Shown: piece after piece, positions 8,653 through 17,161 of the stretch
Numbering within the stretch: position 1 is the stretch's first letter
How the letters are laid out: every line of letters begins with the position of its first letter
Assembly (NCBI RefSeq): GCF_013761175.1
Contig: NZ_JACDUR010000006.1
Span: 62,001-126,000 of the forward strand
Source: Nonomuraea soli
GTDB lineage: Bacteria > Actinomycetota > Actinomycetes > Streptosporangiales > Streptosporangiaceae
Direction: 5' to 3'
Length of the DNA stretch: 64,000 bases
The notes under the pieces: model-generated
Told to the model about the DNA's origin: nothing
Database searches by the model: none
Seen by the model: only the letters and a program-made list of their open reading frames with translations
Translations under genes and position numbers: made by a program

Positions 8653-9356
8653 ATGAAGCGCATCCTTGTCGGTATGGTCCTCACTCTTGCACTCGCCGTA
8701 ACGCCGAGCCATGCCTCCGTTGTCACGCATCCAGCGGTGAAGGCGCTGAAAGCAGAGTTCCGGCCAGGTCATGGTGTGAGGTTCACGGAGTCGCATCGCT
8801 ATTCTCACAAGCTGGGCAAGGGTGTCGTTCGGGTTCGCGGTGTTATTGGCTTCGACAAACGAGGTTTCACTGCCCACGACCTCACCAGTCATGAGCGCGG
8901 CTGGCGCGGAGTGGAAAGGTACCGGGAATCTTCGTTGACGGCTTGCAGTACCTGTCGGGCGACCGCCTCTCCTCTCTGGCAGATGAGGGCGAAACGTGGA
9001 GCGTGAGCGGAATGCCCACGGATGCGTTTGCTGAGCAGCCCATCAACGTACTCAAACCGCGAGTGCTGTCGTGGCTGCTGAAGACCGCGTCCAGCAAGAC
9101 GTCACGTGAGTACCGTGGCAGCTTCCTGTACGGCGAGCTGATGAAGGTGGAGGGCGGAACATACTTGAAGCCCTGGGAGAAGGCGAAGTTCACCTTCCGC
9201 CTCGAACTGGACAAGCGGCAAAGGATCATCCGCCTCGTGACTTCGACCGAACTCAAGGGCAACACCAACACGACCGACACCCGTCTTTCCGGATGGGGAT
9301 CGGACGTGAAAATCACGGCGCCTCCAGCGGCAGAGGTATACGACACTCGGCTGTGA
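8653..9356 (+). pseudogene. secreted hypothetical protein, broken by frameshifts
   Basis: An ATG at 8653 starts a clear signal peptide (MKRILVGMVLTLALAVTPSHA) followed by about 70 residues of a soluble domain. The frame is lost near 8890. A second frame carries AAGAEWKGTG, and from about 8925 a third frame continues IFVDGLQYLSGDRL to a stop at 9356 with well-formed protein sequence. Two compensating frameshifts would rebuild a protein of about 230 residues. I do not recognise the family. It is either a true pseudogene or affected by sequence errors; the neighbouring decayed genes favour decay. Confidence 0.55.
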
Positions 9357-9590
9357 CCCCGGCTGAGCGCCAGACAGAAGGCGCGATAGGAAGCACGGGA
9401 GCCGCAGAGGACGGACGCGGATAGACCGAGGTGACTCCCTTGGACTACCTAACATCGGGCTTGGATCAGAGTGGACTGATCTGCAACCTGTGGTCCTGGT
9501 TCGAGTGCCATCGCGGGAGTGAGTGACAGCCGGGGTGCTTCGCAGACAGCGATCATGCTCGGGGCAGGCAGCGCAGTCACCGCGAAGGAC

Positions 9591-10101
9591 TCAGTCGATC
9601 CGTACATCGGACAGCGTGCACGTGATCTTGGTGTCAGCGCTCACCTGGGTGGCGAGGACGGCGGTGAAGCGGCCCCGCTGACCCGGATCGAGGTCCTCGG
9701 CCTCGCCCCGGCCGCGTCGATCCGCCTTCCCTCCCCGTCCGTGATGTCGAGGCCGACCCGGACCGTGGCCTTGTGCGCGCTGATGTTGACCACCGTTCCC
9801 TCCACGACGGGCAGGTCCAGGGCGTTGACACCGCAGTTGGTGATCTTCACCGGCCTGAACACCTGGATGGCGAAGAGCGCGATGGCCAACGCCGAAAGCG
9901 CGAGGCCGAAAGACCCGACAGGGCGATGTAGTGGTCGACCGTGAACGAAACGATGGTCAGGAGCCCGAGCACCGGCAGCAGCCCGAAGGTCACGCCCGCA
10001 GCGCTGAGGACGAGGCCGCTCAGGGTCAGTCCGGCCTCCCTCGACGATGACGGTACGGGGAGGGGTACGGCTGAGACACGGTCTCCAGCCAAGCCCGCCA
10101 C
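9591..10101 (-). pseudogene. membrane protein with FxLYD-like domain, frameshifted
   Basis: Three minus-strand frames join into one plausible protein. The first (from about 10101) has hydrophobic segments LTLSGLVLSAAGVTFGLLPV. The second has a further membrane segment (ALAIALFAIQVFRPV) and the FxLYD-like stretch VVEGTVVNISAHKATVRVGL. The third ends with DLDPGQRGRFTAVLAT and TKITCTLSDVRID to a TGA at 9591. Two frameshifts (near 9930 and 9700) interrupt it. FxLYD domains occur in small actinobacterial membrane or secreted proteins of unknown role. It sits in the same decayed zone as the integrase relic. Confidence 0.5.
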
Positions 10102-10108
10102 ACGCGCC

Positions 10109-10510
10109 TCAGCGGGTGGCGTCGAGGACCGGCTTGATGTCCACGATCGGGGTGCCGTCGACCGCCTCCAGGTCGGCTACCCGCACCCTGAGCCCTTCGA
10201 CCGCGAGCACTCTCACCCGGTGCAGCCCGATGGGGTTGGGCCGGTCGGAGGAGCGGGTGCTGAAGACGCCCGTCAGCGGGGTCGACGGGTCGTCGCGCGG
10301 GTGGACGGTGAGGGTGGAGCGGTCGGCGAGGTGTAGCCAGGTGAGGACGAACACCTCGGCGCCCGTCGTGAGGTCGCGGAGGCCGGGCGCCATGGCGGGG
10401 GTGAAGGACAGCCAGGCTTCCGGGCTGCCTTCAGGGCCCTGTTTGGGGGCGGTCGCGGGGTCGGTGAGAGGTGATTCGACGGTGCCGATCGGCTCGATGA
10501 GGTACGGCAC
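10109..10510 (-). CDS. TrmO/TsaA-like protein (tRNA m6t6A37 methyltransferase family)
   Basis: A 133-residue protein of the TsaA/TrmO (YaeB) beta-barrel family. It opens with YLIEPIGTVESPLTD and carries the family motifs EVFVLTWLH and STRSSDRPNPIGLHRVRV, the latter forming the SAM pocket. In E. coli TrmO methylates N6-threonylcarbamoyladenosine at position 37 of some threonine tRNAs. This copy is the short single-domain form, so a general SAM-binding role is also possible. The gene ends close to the stop of the downstream pseudogene and is followed upstream on the same strand by an SDR gene only 2 bases away, suggesting an operon. Confidence 0.85.
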   Translation of the reverse strand: MPYLIEPIGTVESPLTDPATAPKQGPEGSPEAWLSFTPAMAPGLRDLTTGAEVFVLTWLHLADRSTLTVHPRDDPSTPLTGVFSTRSSDRPNPIGLHRVRVLAVEGLRVRVADLEAVDGTPIVDIKPVLDATR

Positions 10511-10512
10511 GG

Positions 10513-11373
10513 CTACTCCTGGGGCGCGGCTTCACGCCACGCGTGGAGGGTGTGTTCGGGGCGGTGGGCGAGGGTGCCGGAGTCGAGGACGAGGGTCTGG
10601 CCGGTGATGCAGCGCGACTCGGCCGAGGCGAGGAACGCCACCAGGTTGGCCACGTCCTCCATCTCGCACGCCCACGGCAGGAGGCGCTCGGCGGCCTTGT
10701 CGGCCAGCCGGTCCGGGCCGAGGGCGCGGTGGGCGGTGGGGGTCATGACGAGGGCGGGGGCGATGGCGTTGCACCGGATGCCGCGCTTGCCGTACATGGT
10801 GGCGACGTAGCGCACGAAGCCGGTGAGTGCGGCCTTGGAGGTGCCGTAGGCGGCGTGGTCGGTGTCGCCGGTGAGGCCCGACACCGAGGCGGTGACGATG
10901 ATGGAGCCGCCCTCGGTCATGGCGGGGACGGTGTGTTTGACCATGAGCATGGCGCCGCGCAGGTTGACGGCCATGGTGCGGTCCCAGACGTCGACGTCCA
11001 TGTCGGTGAGGGAGTGGTCGCGGCCGTAGACGTCGCGGCCGAGCGCGGCGGCGTTGGAGTGGAGGATGTCGACGCGGTCGCCGTACGCGCTGGTGAGGGC
11101 GGCGAGGGCGGCTTCGACCTGGGGTTCCTGGGAGACGTCGCAGGGGAGGGGGAGGGCTTGGCCGCCCTGGGCGGTGATGGCGGATGCGGTGGCGTGGGCG
11201 GCTTCGGGTGAGATGTCGAGGATGCCGACGCGGGCGCCCTCCGCGGCCAGGCGGGTGGCGCAGGCGGCGCCGATGCCCGATCCGGCGCCGGTGACGAGGG
11301 CAACCCGGCCCCCCAAAGCGTGGCCCCCCAAAGCGTGGCCCTGCGAGGCGTGGCCCTCCGAGCGGTGTCGCAT
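10513..11373 (-). CDS. SDR family NAD(P)-dependent oxidoreductase
   Basis: A classical short-chain dehydrogenase of about 286 residues. The nucleotide-binding TGAGSGIG motif is near residue 28, the acidic LDIS after strand 2 suggests NAD preference, and the catalytic set is Ser in TASVSG, Tyr in DHAAYGTSK and Lys four residues later. The C-terminal GQTLVLDSG is typical. The start is uncertain: ATGs at 11373 and 11385 are both in frame, and the N-terminal tail contains a short GHALGG duplication encoded by a near-perfect DNA repeat. The gene precedes the TrmO-like gene by two bases. The substrate is unknown. Confidence 0.88.
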   Translation of the reverse strand: MRHRSEGHASQGHALGGHALGGRVALVTGAGSGIGAACATRLAAEGARVGILDISPEAAHATASAITAQGGQALPLPCDVSQEPQVEAALAALTSAYGDRVDILHSNAAALGRDVYGRDHSLTDMDVDVWDRTMAVNLRGAMLMVKHTVPAMTEGGSIIVTASVSGLTGDTDHAAYGTSKAALTGFVRYVATMYGKRGIRCNAIAPALVMTPTAHRALGPDRLADKAAERLLPWACEMEDVANLVAFLASAESRCITGQTLVLDSGTLAHRPEHTLHAWREAAPQE

Positions 11374-11436
11374 GGGTCCGATCATGGCCCGTGAAATCCG
11401 ATTGCGCCATGCGCTCACGAGCCCGAGCCTGGGGGT

Positions 11437-12204
11437 ATGCGTGAGCACTGGAGAGCCGTCGCCGCCGACACGATGGAGATCCTCTCGCGCGGGTGGTACG
11501 ACAGCCCGTCGGGAGCCAGGGTGGCCGTGGCGGGCGCGTTGCGCGAGGTGGTCGTGCACCGTCCGGGCGACCGGTTGCGGCCGTCGGAGAAGGGCGGCGA
11601 GACGACGATCGAGGTCGTGGAGCGGTCGACGCTGGAGGCCGCCAGGAGGATGCGGGCGCCGGTCGTGCTGAACTTCGCGTCGGCCAGGAGTCCGGGCGGC
11701 GGGTTCCTGAAGGGTGCGCAGGCCCAGGAGGAGAGCCTGGCCAGGGCGTCGTCGCTCTATCTGTCGCTGCGGGAGGCCAGGGCGTTCTACGACGCGCATC
11801 CGCGCGGGACGAGCCTGCTGTACACCGATGTCGTCGCCTACTCGCCCGACGTGCGCGTGTTCAAGGACGACGAGGGCCGGCCGCTGGCCGAGCCGTACCG
11901 GATGGCCGTGATCACCTCGGCGGCGCCCAATACGCGCAAGCTCACGGGGCGGGAGCTGGCACGGGTGCCGCAGACGCTGGCCGGGCGGGGGCGCAGGGTG
12001 CTGGAGGTGGCGGCCGCGTACGGGCACGAGGAGCTGGTGCTGGGCGCGTGGGGGTGCGGGGTGTTCGGCAACGATCCGAGGGTGGTCGCGGCCTGCTTCG
12101 GGGAGCTTCTGGCGGGGGAGTTCGGCGGCGTGTTCCGCCGCGTCGTCTTCGCGGTCCTGGGGCGGGGAACGTTCGAGGTCTTCGAGGACACGCTCGCGAC
12201 CTGA
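11437..12204 (+). CDS. TIGR02452 family protein, bacterial-type poly(ADP-ribose) glycohydrolase-like
   Basis: A 255-residue protein with the PARG catalytic signature. The stretch NFASARSPGGGFLKGAQAQEES contains the GGG loop followed by the Q-E-E triad, in which the second Glu is the catalytic acid of poly(ADP-ribose) glycohydrolases. The N-terminal DUF2263-like region and the C-terminal GAWGCGVFGNDP macrodomain motif are also present. It would remove ADP-ribose polymers or related modifications in the cytosol; in some bacteria such genes lie near other ADP-ribosylation enzymes, but none is seen here. The ATG at 11437 is the only sensible start. A strong hairpin follows. Confidence 0.88.
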   Translation: MREHWRAVAADTMEILSRGWYDSPSGARVAVAGALREVVVHRPGDRLRPSEKGGETTIEVVERSTLEAARRMRAPVVLNFASARSPGGGFLKGAQAQEESLARASSLYLSLREARAFYDAHPRGTSLLYTDVVAYSPDVRVFKDDEGRPLAEPYRMAVITSAAPNTRKLTGRELARVPQTLAGRGRRVLEVAAAYGHEELVLGAWGCGVFGNDPRVVAACFGELLAGEFGGVFRRVVFAVLGRGTFEVFEDTLAT

Positions 12205-12211
12205 AGGCAGC

Positions 12212-12242
12212 GGAGGGCGGGGGTGGGCTCGCCCCGCCCTCC
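12212..12242. terminator. bidirectional hairpin terminator between PARG-like and epimerase genes
   Basis: GGAGGGCGGGG (12212-12222) pairs perfectly with CCCCGCCCTCC (12232-12242) around a 9-base loop, 8 bases after the PARG-like stop. It could serve both convergent transcripts. Confidence 0.75.
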
Positions 12243-12346
12243 TGGGCCCTGGGAGTCGGGGCCGATGTGTCCGCGCCACGGGGAGGGCGGCGGACACAGG
12301 GCCGACGTTATGCCGGGAGCGGCAGGATGTCTGTGCAGAAATGCGC

Positions 12347-13354
12347 TTACGAGCGCTTGTGCCACTCCTCCAGGATGGCCTGCTCCTTGTCCGGGGCGAT
12401 GCCGTGCTGGCGGCTGCTGCCGTACACGCGCGACTCCTCCGGGATCTCCCGCAGCCACTCCCACGTGTCGCGCACCGTCTCCAGCACCGGGCGCGAGCGC
12501 AGCCCGGCGGCGAAGGCGCGCTCGGTGGAGGCCGACCAGAAGTTGTCCATGTCGGGGCCGGGAGGAGCCCACAGGGGCAGCTCCACGAAGGGCCCGACCT
12601 CCCGGTCGAGCAGGAACTGGTCGTCGACCCAGACGAACGAGGCGTCGGAGCCGGTGACGTCCTTGCACATCTCCAGCCACGAGCCGTAGGTCGCGTTGCC
12701 CGCTGGGCCGGTGACGATGAAGCGGTCGGCGACCCCGGCCTCCGACTGGTCGAGCGTGAAGGCGGCGATGTCGCGGGCGTCGATGAGCTGCATCGGCACC
12801 GTGGGCGATCCGGGTGCGAGCACCTGGCCGCCGTGCGAGATGCGGGTGAGCCACCAGGGCAGGCGGGCCACGTTCTCGTACGGCCCGAGGATCAGGCCCG
12901 GCTGGATGAACAGGGCGTTGCCGGTGAACCCGACGGAGACCGCCCGCTCGCACCCCGCCTTCAGCACGCCGTAGTCGCCGTCGTCCGGCCCGGCGTCGGG
13001 CTCGCACGCCCACAGGCCGGACTCATCGGTGCCCGGCTTGCTGGGGAAGCCGTCGAGCGCGGAGATGGTGGAGATGAAGGCGTAGGTGGTGGCATGTCCC
13101 GACAGCGCCTGGGCGGAGGCCAGCACGACACGCGGCACGTAGCCGCAGGTGTCGACGACGATGTCCCAGTGGCGCCCGTCGACGAGCCGCTCCAGGTCGG
13201 CGGCGTCCTCGCGGTCGCCGTGGATCTCCTCGACGCCGGGCAGGCTCCCGGACACGCCGCGGTTGAAGGTGGTGACCGTGTGACCGCGGAGCAGCGCCTC
13301 TTCGACGATGTGACGGCCGAGGAAGCGGGAACCGCCAAGGACCAGAATTCTCAT
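12347..13354 (-). CDS. NAD-dependent epimerase/dehydratase family protein
   Basis: A 335-residue extended SDR-like protein. It starts MRILVLGGSRFLGRHIV, a Rossmann turn typical of atypical SDRs related to isoflavone reductase and chloroplast stem-loop-binding proteins. Segments VVDTCGYVPR, FISTISALDG and FIQPGLILGPYENVARLPWW follow the family pattern. The canonical YxxxK is replaced by YGVLKAG, which retains Tyr and Lys with the right spacing. Its start codon overlaps the stop of the upstream SulP-carbonic anhydrase gene (ATGA), so they form an operon. No specific sugar or substrate can be assigned. Confidence 0.87.
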   Translation of the reverse strand: MRILVLGGSRFLGRHIVEEALLRGHTVTTFNRGVSGSLPGVEEIHGDREDAADLERLVDGRHWDIVVDTCGYVPRVVLASAQALSGHATTYAFISTISALDGFPSKPGTDESGLWACEPDAGPDDGDYGVLKAGCERAVSVGFTGNALFIQPGLILGPYENVARLPWWLTRISHGGQVLAPGSPTVPMQLIDARDIAAFTLDQSEAGVADRFIVTGPAGNATYGSWLEMCKDVTGSDASFVWVDDQFLLDREVGPFVELPLWAPPGPDMDNFWSASTERAFAAGLRSRPVLETVRDTWEWLREIPEESRVYGSSRQHGIAPDKEQAILEEWHKRS

Positions 13355-15528
13355 AGCACCATATTTCCGGTACGGCGGGCAGACCCGGAAACATCTTCAC
13401 CAACAGCGGAAAGTACCTCGACCCTGGCCGCCCCGATGTCGAAGTAGAGCCCCACCAGCTCCAGCTGCCCTGAACGCACCAGCTCGTCCACCCGCCGGTA
13501 GGTCCGCAGGTTCTCCAGCTGCTGCAGCACGTTGAGCCGGCACAGCCGGTCGAGCGGCCCAGCGCCGGGACCGTCGTGGTCGTCGATGTAGCGCGCGAGG
13601 CTGTGGTTGCCGTGACGCAGCCAGCGCCGCAACCCCGGCATGCTGCCCGCCTTGACCCCGCCGCTGAGCAGCCCGGCCATCGCCCCGCACCCGGAGTGCC
13701 CGCACACGGTGATGGTCCGCACGTGCAGCACCTGGGTGGCGTACTCGATGGCCGCCGCCACCGAGTCGTCGGTCGGCCCGAGACCGCAGCGCGGCACCAG
13801 GTTGCCGATGTTGCGCAGGGTGAACAGGTCGCCGGGGCCGGAGGCGGTGATCAGCGAGGGCACGACCCGGGAGTCGGCGCAGGTGATGAACAGGTGCGAG
13901 GGCATCTGCTTGTGCGCGAGCTCGGTGAAGATGGCCCGCACCAGCGGCGCCGTACGTTCGTGGAACTCCTTGGCGCCCGACTCCAGCGCCGCCGGACCGC
14001 CCTGGCGCGGCACCAGCCGCCGGTGGGTCCACGGCAGCCACCAGCGGTCGGGCGCCTTCGGCGGTGTCTTGGCGGGGAACATGCGTGAGCCGCTGGCCGC
14101 GATGGTGTACCACTCGTCGTGCAGCTCGTCGATCTGCACGCTCCCGCCGCCGCGCTCGTGCTCCAGCCTCCAGGTGTGGATGGTCTCGAACGCGGCGTTG
14201 TCCATGAAGTCGATGTTCAGGTCGAGGTCCACGTCGGCTCCCGCGGGCACGGAACGCAGCGCGGCCGCGAGCCGGGGCACGCCGAGGAACATGAGCGAGC
14301 CGTTGACGGCGACGTGCCAGCGCCCGTCGTCGTGCTGGCGGGCCTGCACGCTCACCCAGGTGAGCCTGCGCAGGGTCAGGAGGGCCGCCAGCGCCAGGCC
14401 CATCAGCACGCCCTCGCCCAGGCCCAGCAGCACCACGCTGATCAGGGTGACGACGTAGATGGGAACCTCGCCGTGCCCGTGCACCTTGCGCACGTGGCCC
14501 AGGTTGATCATCTGGATGCCGATGAAGACCAGGAGCGCCGCCAGCGACTCCATGGGGATCAGCCGGACGGTCCAGCCCAGGCCCAGGCAGAACACCAGCA
14601 CCCAGCAGCCGTGCAGGATGGTCGACCAGCGGCTGCGCGCGCCCGCGGTCTTGTTCGCGGTGCTGCGTACGATCCCCCCGGCGACCGGCAGCGCGCACAG
14701 CGCTCCTGCCACGACGTTGGCGATGCCCTGCCCGGTCAGCTCCTTGTCGAGGTCGACCCGGTGGCCGTCGATGGCGACCGAGCACAGCAGCGACTCCACC
14801 CCGGCCAGCAGAGCGACCAGGAGCACGGCCCCGACGATGCCGTGCCAGTCGCCGGAGGGCAGCACCGGCAGCTGGATCTGGGTGAACAGGCCGGACAGGT
14901 CGACGCGGGTGACGTCCCAGCCGAGCAGTCCCGCCGCGAGGGCCGAGATGACCAGCGCGGCCAGCGGCGCCGGGATCACGCGCATCTTGCGCGGCAACCG
15001 TGACCAGACCAGCAGCACGGCGATCGTCAGCAGTCCGACCGCGGCGGCGTGACCGTGGAGGTCGGCGATCTGCGCGGGCAGCTCCAGCAGGTTCTCCACG
15101 GCGGAGCGCTGCGGGCTGCCGCCCAGCACCATGTGCAGCTGTGACAGCGCGATCACCACGCCGACGCCCGCCAGCATGCCGTGCACGACGGCCGGCGAGA
15201 CCGCCAGCGCCGCCCTGGCGACGCGGAAGAGGCCGAGCAGCAGCTGGACCACTCCGGCCAGCAGCGTGATCATGCAGGTGGCGCGCCAGCCGTAGGTGTG
15301 CACGAGTTCGGCGAACACGACCGACAGGCCCGCCGCGGGCCCGCTGATCTGTACGGCGGAGCCGCCCAGGAATCCTGCCACGATGCCGCCCACGGCGGCG
15401 GAGATGAGCCCGGCTGCCAGCGGCGCGCCCGAGGCGACCGCGATGCCGAGCGACAGCGGGACGGCTATCAGGAAGACCACCAGTGACGCGGGCAGGTCGT
15501 ATCGCAGGATGCCGTTACGCACAGTCAT
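13351..15528 (-). CDS. SulP family anion transporter fused to beta-carbonic anhydrase
   Basis: A 725-residue fusion. Residues about 10-400 form the SulP membrane domain (10 or more helices; signature ISGPAAGLSVVFAEL and GGIVRSTANKTAGARSRWSTI). Residues about 405-480 form a STAS domain (VNGSLMFLGVPRLAAAL, LNIDFMDNAAFETI). Residues about 510-725 are a beta-carbonic anhydrase with zinc ligands in TCADSRVVP and CGHSGCGAMAG. The protein would couple bicarbonate or sulfate uptake with CO2/HCO3- interconversion at the inner face of the membrane. Such fusions are known in actinobacteria. A stable hairpin lies just upstream of the ATG, and no clear ribosome binding site is seen. Confidence 0.93.
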   Translation of the reverse strand: MTVRNGILRYDLPASLVVFLIAVPLSLGIAVASGAPLAAGLISAAVGGIVAGFLGGSAVQISGPAAGLSVVFAELVHTYGWRATCMITLLAGVVQLLLGLFRVARAALAVSPAVVHGMLAGVGVVIALSQLHMVLGGSPQRSAVENLLELPAQIADLHGHAAAVGLLTIAVLLVWSRLPRKMRVIPAPLAALVISALAAGLLGWDVTRVDLSGLFTQIQLPVLPSGDWHGIVGAVLLVALLAGVESLLCSVAIDGHRVDLDKELTGQGIANVVAGALCALPVAGGIVRSTANKTAGARSRWSTILHGCWVLVFCLGLGWTVRLIPMESLAALLVFIGIQMINLGHVRKVHGHGEVPIYVVTLISVVLLGLGEGVLMGLALAALLTLRRLTWVSVQARQHDDGRWHVAVNGSLMFLGVPRLAAALRSVPAGADVDLDLNIDFMDNAAFETIHTWRLEHERGGGSVQIDELHDEWYTIAASGSRMFPAKTPPKAPDRWWLPWTHRRLVPRQGGPAALESGAKEFHERTAPLVRAIFTELAHKQMPSHLFITCADSRVVPSLITASGPGDLFTLRNIGNLVPRCGLGPTDDSVAAAIEYATQVLHVRTITVCGHSGCGAMAGLLSGGVKAGSMPGLRRWLRHGNHSLARYIDDHDGPGAGPLDRLCRLNVLQQLENLRTYRRVDELVRSGQLELVGLYFDIGAARVEVLSAVGEDVSGSARRTGNMVL

Positions 15529-15536
15529 GGCGCAGA

Positions 15537-15568
15537 CACTAATGGGCGCCGAGAGGCGCCCATAAGTG
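15537..15568 (-). promoter_or_regulatory. GAGA-loop hairpin directly upstream of the SulP-carbonic anhydrase start
   Basis: ATGGGCGCC and GGCGCCCAT (15542-15550/15555-15563) form a 9-bp stem; on the plus strand the loop reads GAGA. Flanking CACT/AGTG extends it to 13 pairs with one mismatch. It ends only 8 bases from the start codon. It may terminate the upstream gene or hide the ribosome site. Confidence 0.5.
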
Positions 15569-15637
15569 CTGATCAGCGGATTTTACGTGATCATGAAGGG
15601 TCCGCCGCACCTCCCTCGCGCGAGGACCCCGTTCAGA

Positions 15638-16981
15638 TCAGCGGTAGTAGTCGTTGTAGTCCTGGTCGCCGCCACGACGTCCGGCGCCGGCCTCCTGCTG
15701 CTGCTGCGAGCCGTACATCTCGCCGTAGGTCGGCCAGGTGTTGGCGGGCGGCTCGGGCCACGCGGCCGGGCTCGCCGGGGCGCCGGGGGTGGTGTAGCCG
15801 GCCCGCTCGTAGGCCGGGGGCGACAGCACGTCGTCGTAGGCCGAGACCGCCCGGCTGGGCGCGGTCGGCGTGCCGACGGCGGGGGAGGGTCCGGTCAGGG
15901 CGTCGCCGTCGGGCGCCGCGTAGCCGGGTCCCACCTCGTAGGAGTAGGTGCCGTTGGTGTAGCCGCCCTCGAACGCCGGCCACGAGCCTCCGGCGGGCGC
16001 CGGGTCGTCGAGCACGTCGTGCGAGGCCGCGGGCCACGAACCCGAGGCCGTGCCGGGCAGCGGCTGCTGCCAGGTGGTCTCCAGGGCGTCGTTGCCGTAG
16101 GCGGGGAACGGGTCGCTGGTCGGCGCGCTGCGGGCGGCGCCGCCGTTGACGGCCGGGAACGAACCGGAGGCGTTCACCGCGGGGAAGGAGCCCGACTGGC
16201 TCACCGCGGGGAAGGAGCCCGACGCGCTCGCGGCGGGGAACGACCCCGACGTCGTGGCGGCCGGGAACGAACCGGTGGAGGCGGCGCTGACCGGCTGGAA
16301 CGAGCCCGTCGAGGGTCCGCTGCCGGCCGCGGCGGGGTGGGCACCGGTGTGCGTGGAGGGCACCGATTTGCTGCCCGGGCCCAGGATGCTCATCACGTCG
16401 GGCGTGGGTGCCGCGAAGGTGACGGTGCGCTGGTCGGCCACGTCGTTCTTCGGCTGGTCCACCAGGCTGCCGAGCGAGGCGGCAGCGGCGGCGGGGCGGG
16501 CGACGGGCCGCTCCACCGGGCGCTGCGGCAGAGGGGCCTGCACCGTGGTGGCATTGGCGTCGTCGGAAACGGTCTCACGCGGCCGCGTGCTGGCCTGGCG
16601 CGGTTTCACGGTGCCGCTGGCACCGAAACCGCCCTCGGCCGCATCGCTGCGGATGCTGGCCCAGAACTCCTCGTCCTCGTCGTCGGAGGACGGGTTGCCC
16701 CACTCGTCGACGCCACGCTTGCCACGCTGGCCGGTGCGGACCGGCTTGGGCTTGTCCTCGTCGATCGGGCTGAAATCGGGGCTGAAATTGCTCATCCGCG
16801 GCTCGTGCGCGGCGAACTCGTCCGTCGAGCGGATCTGAGTGCGCTCCTCGCGGTCAATGAGCTCCTTCATACGCTCGGGCGGGAGAGAGCTCTCCCGCTT
16901 GTTCATCGACCTCATGCCCAGCGCCACGACTACGAGCACGAGGAGCACGACTGCGACCAAGATCACGACGACCGCTACCAT
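15638..16981 (-). CDS. hypothetical single-pass membrane protein with long disordered repeat region
   Basis: A 447-residue protein of unknown function. Residues 2-22 are one strong N-terminal membrane helix with the basic stop RSMNKR, so the rest probably lies in the cytoplasm. After a charged segment (residues 30-100, with DEWGNPSSDDEDEEFWASIR) the protein is low-complexity, rich in Pro, Ala, Ser and Gly. About residues 235-280 carry five GSFPA units at a 9-residue period. The tail is Tyr/Pro/Gln-rich. The start follows GAGGTGG. It is transcribed toward the SulP-carbonic anhydrase gene. It may be a scaffold or envelope-associated protein; this is speculative. Confidence 0.8.
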   Translation of the reverse strand: MVAVVVILVAVVLLVLVVVALGMRSMNKRESSLPPERMKELIDREERTQIRSTDEFAAHEPRMSNFSPDFSPIDEDKPKPVRTGQRGKRGVDEWGNPSSDDEDEEFWASIRSDAAEGGFGASGTVKPRQASTRPRETVSDDANATTVQAPLPQRPVERPVARPAAAAASLGSLVDQPKNDVADQRTVTFAAPTPDVMSILGPGSKSVPSTHTGAHPAAAGSGPSTGSFQPVSAASTGSFPAATTSGSFPAASASGSFPAVSQSGSFPAVNASGSFPAVNGGAARSAPTSDPFPAYGNDALETTWQQPLPGTASGSWPAASHDVLDDPAPAGGSWPAFEGGYTNGTYSYEVGPGYAAPDGDALTGPSPAVGTPTAPSRAVSAYDDVLSPPAYERAGYTTPGAPASPAAWPEPPANTWPTYGEMYGSQQQQEAGAGRRGGDQDYNDYYR

Positions 16982-17161
16982 TGCACCACCTCAGCCATGG
17001 CCTCCCTGTGACGCCAGTGGGATCGCGCGGCCATCGACGCGATCCTCCCCCTTTTGATCACTAACGTCTAACAATTGGATCTGATTGTGCCGACTACTAG
17101 GAGGGTTGTCACACCCTAAGTGAAGAATTGGTAACCACTACTACCTGCAGTGTTCGCCCTC

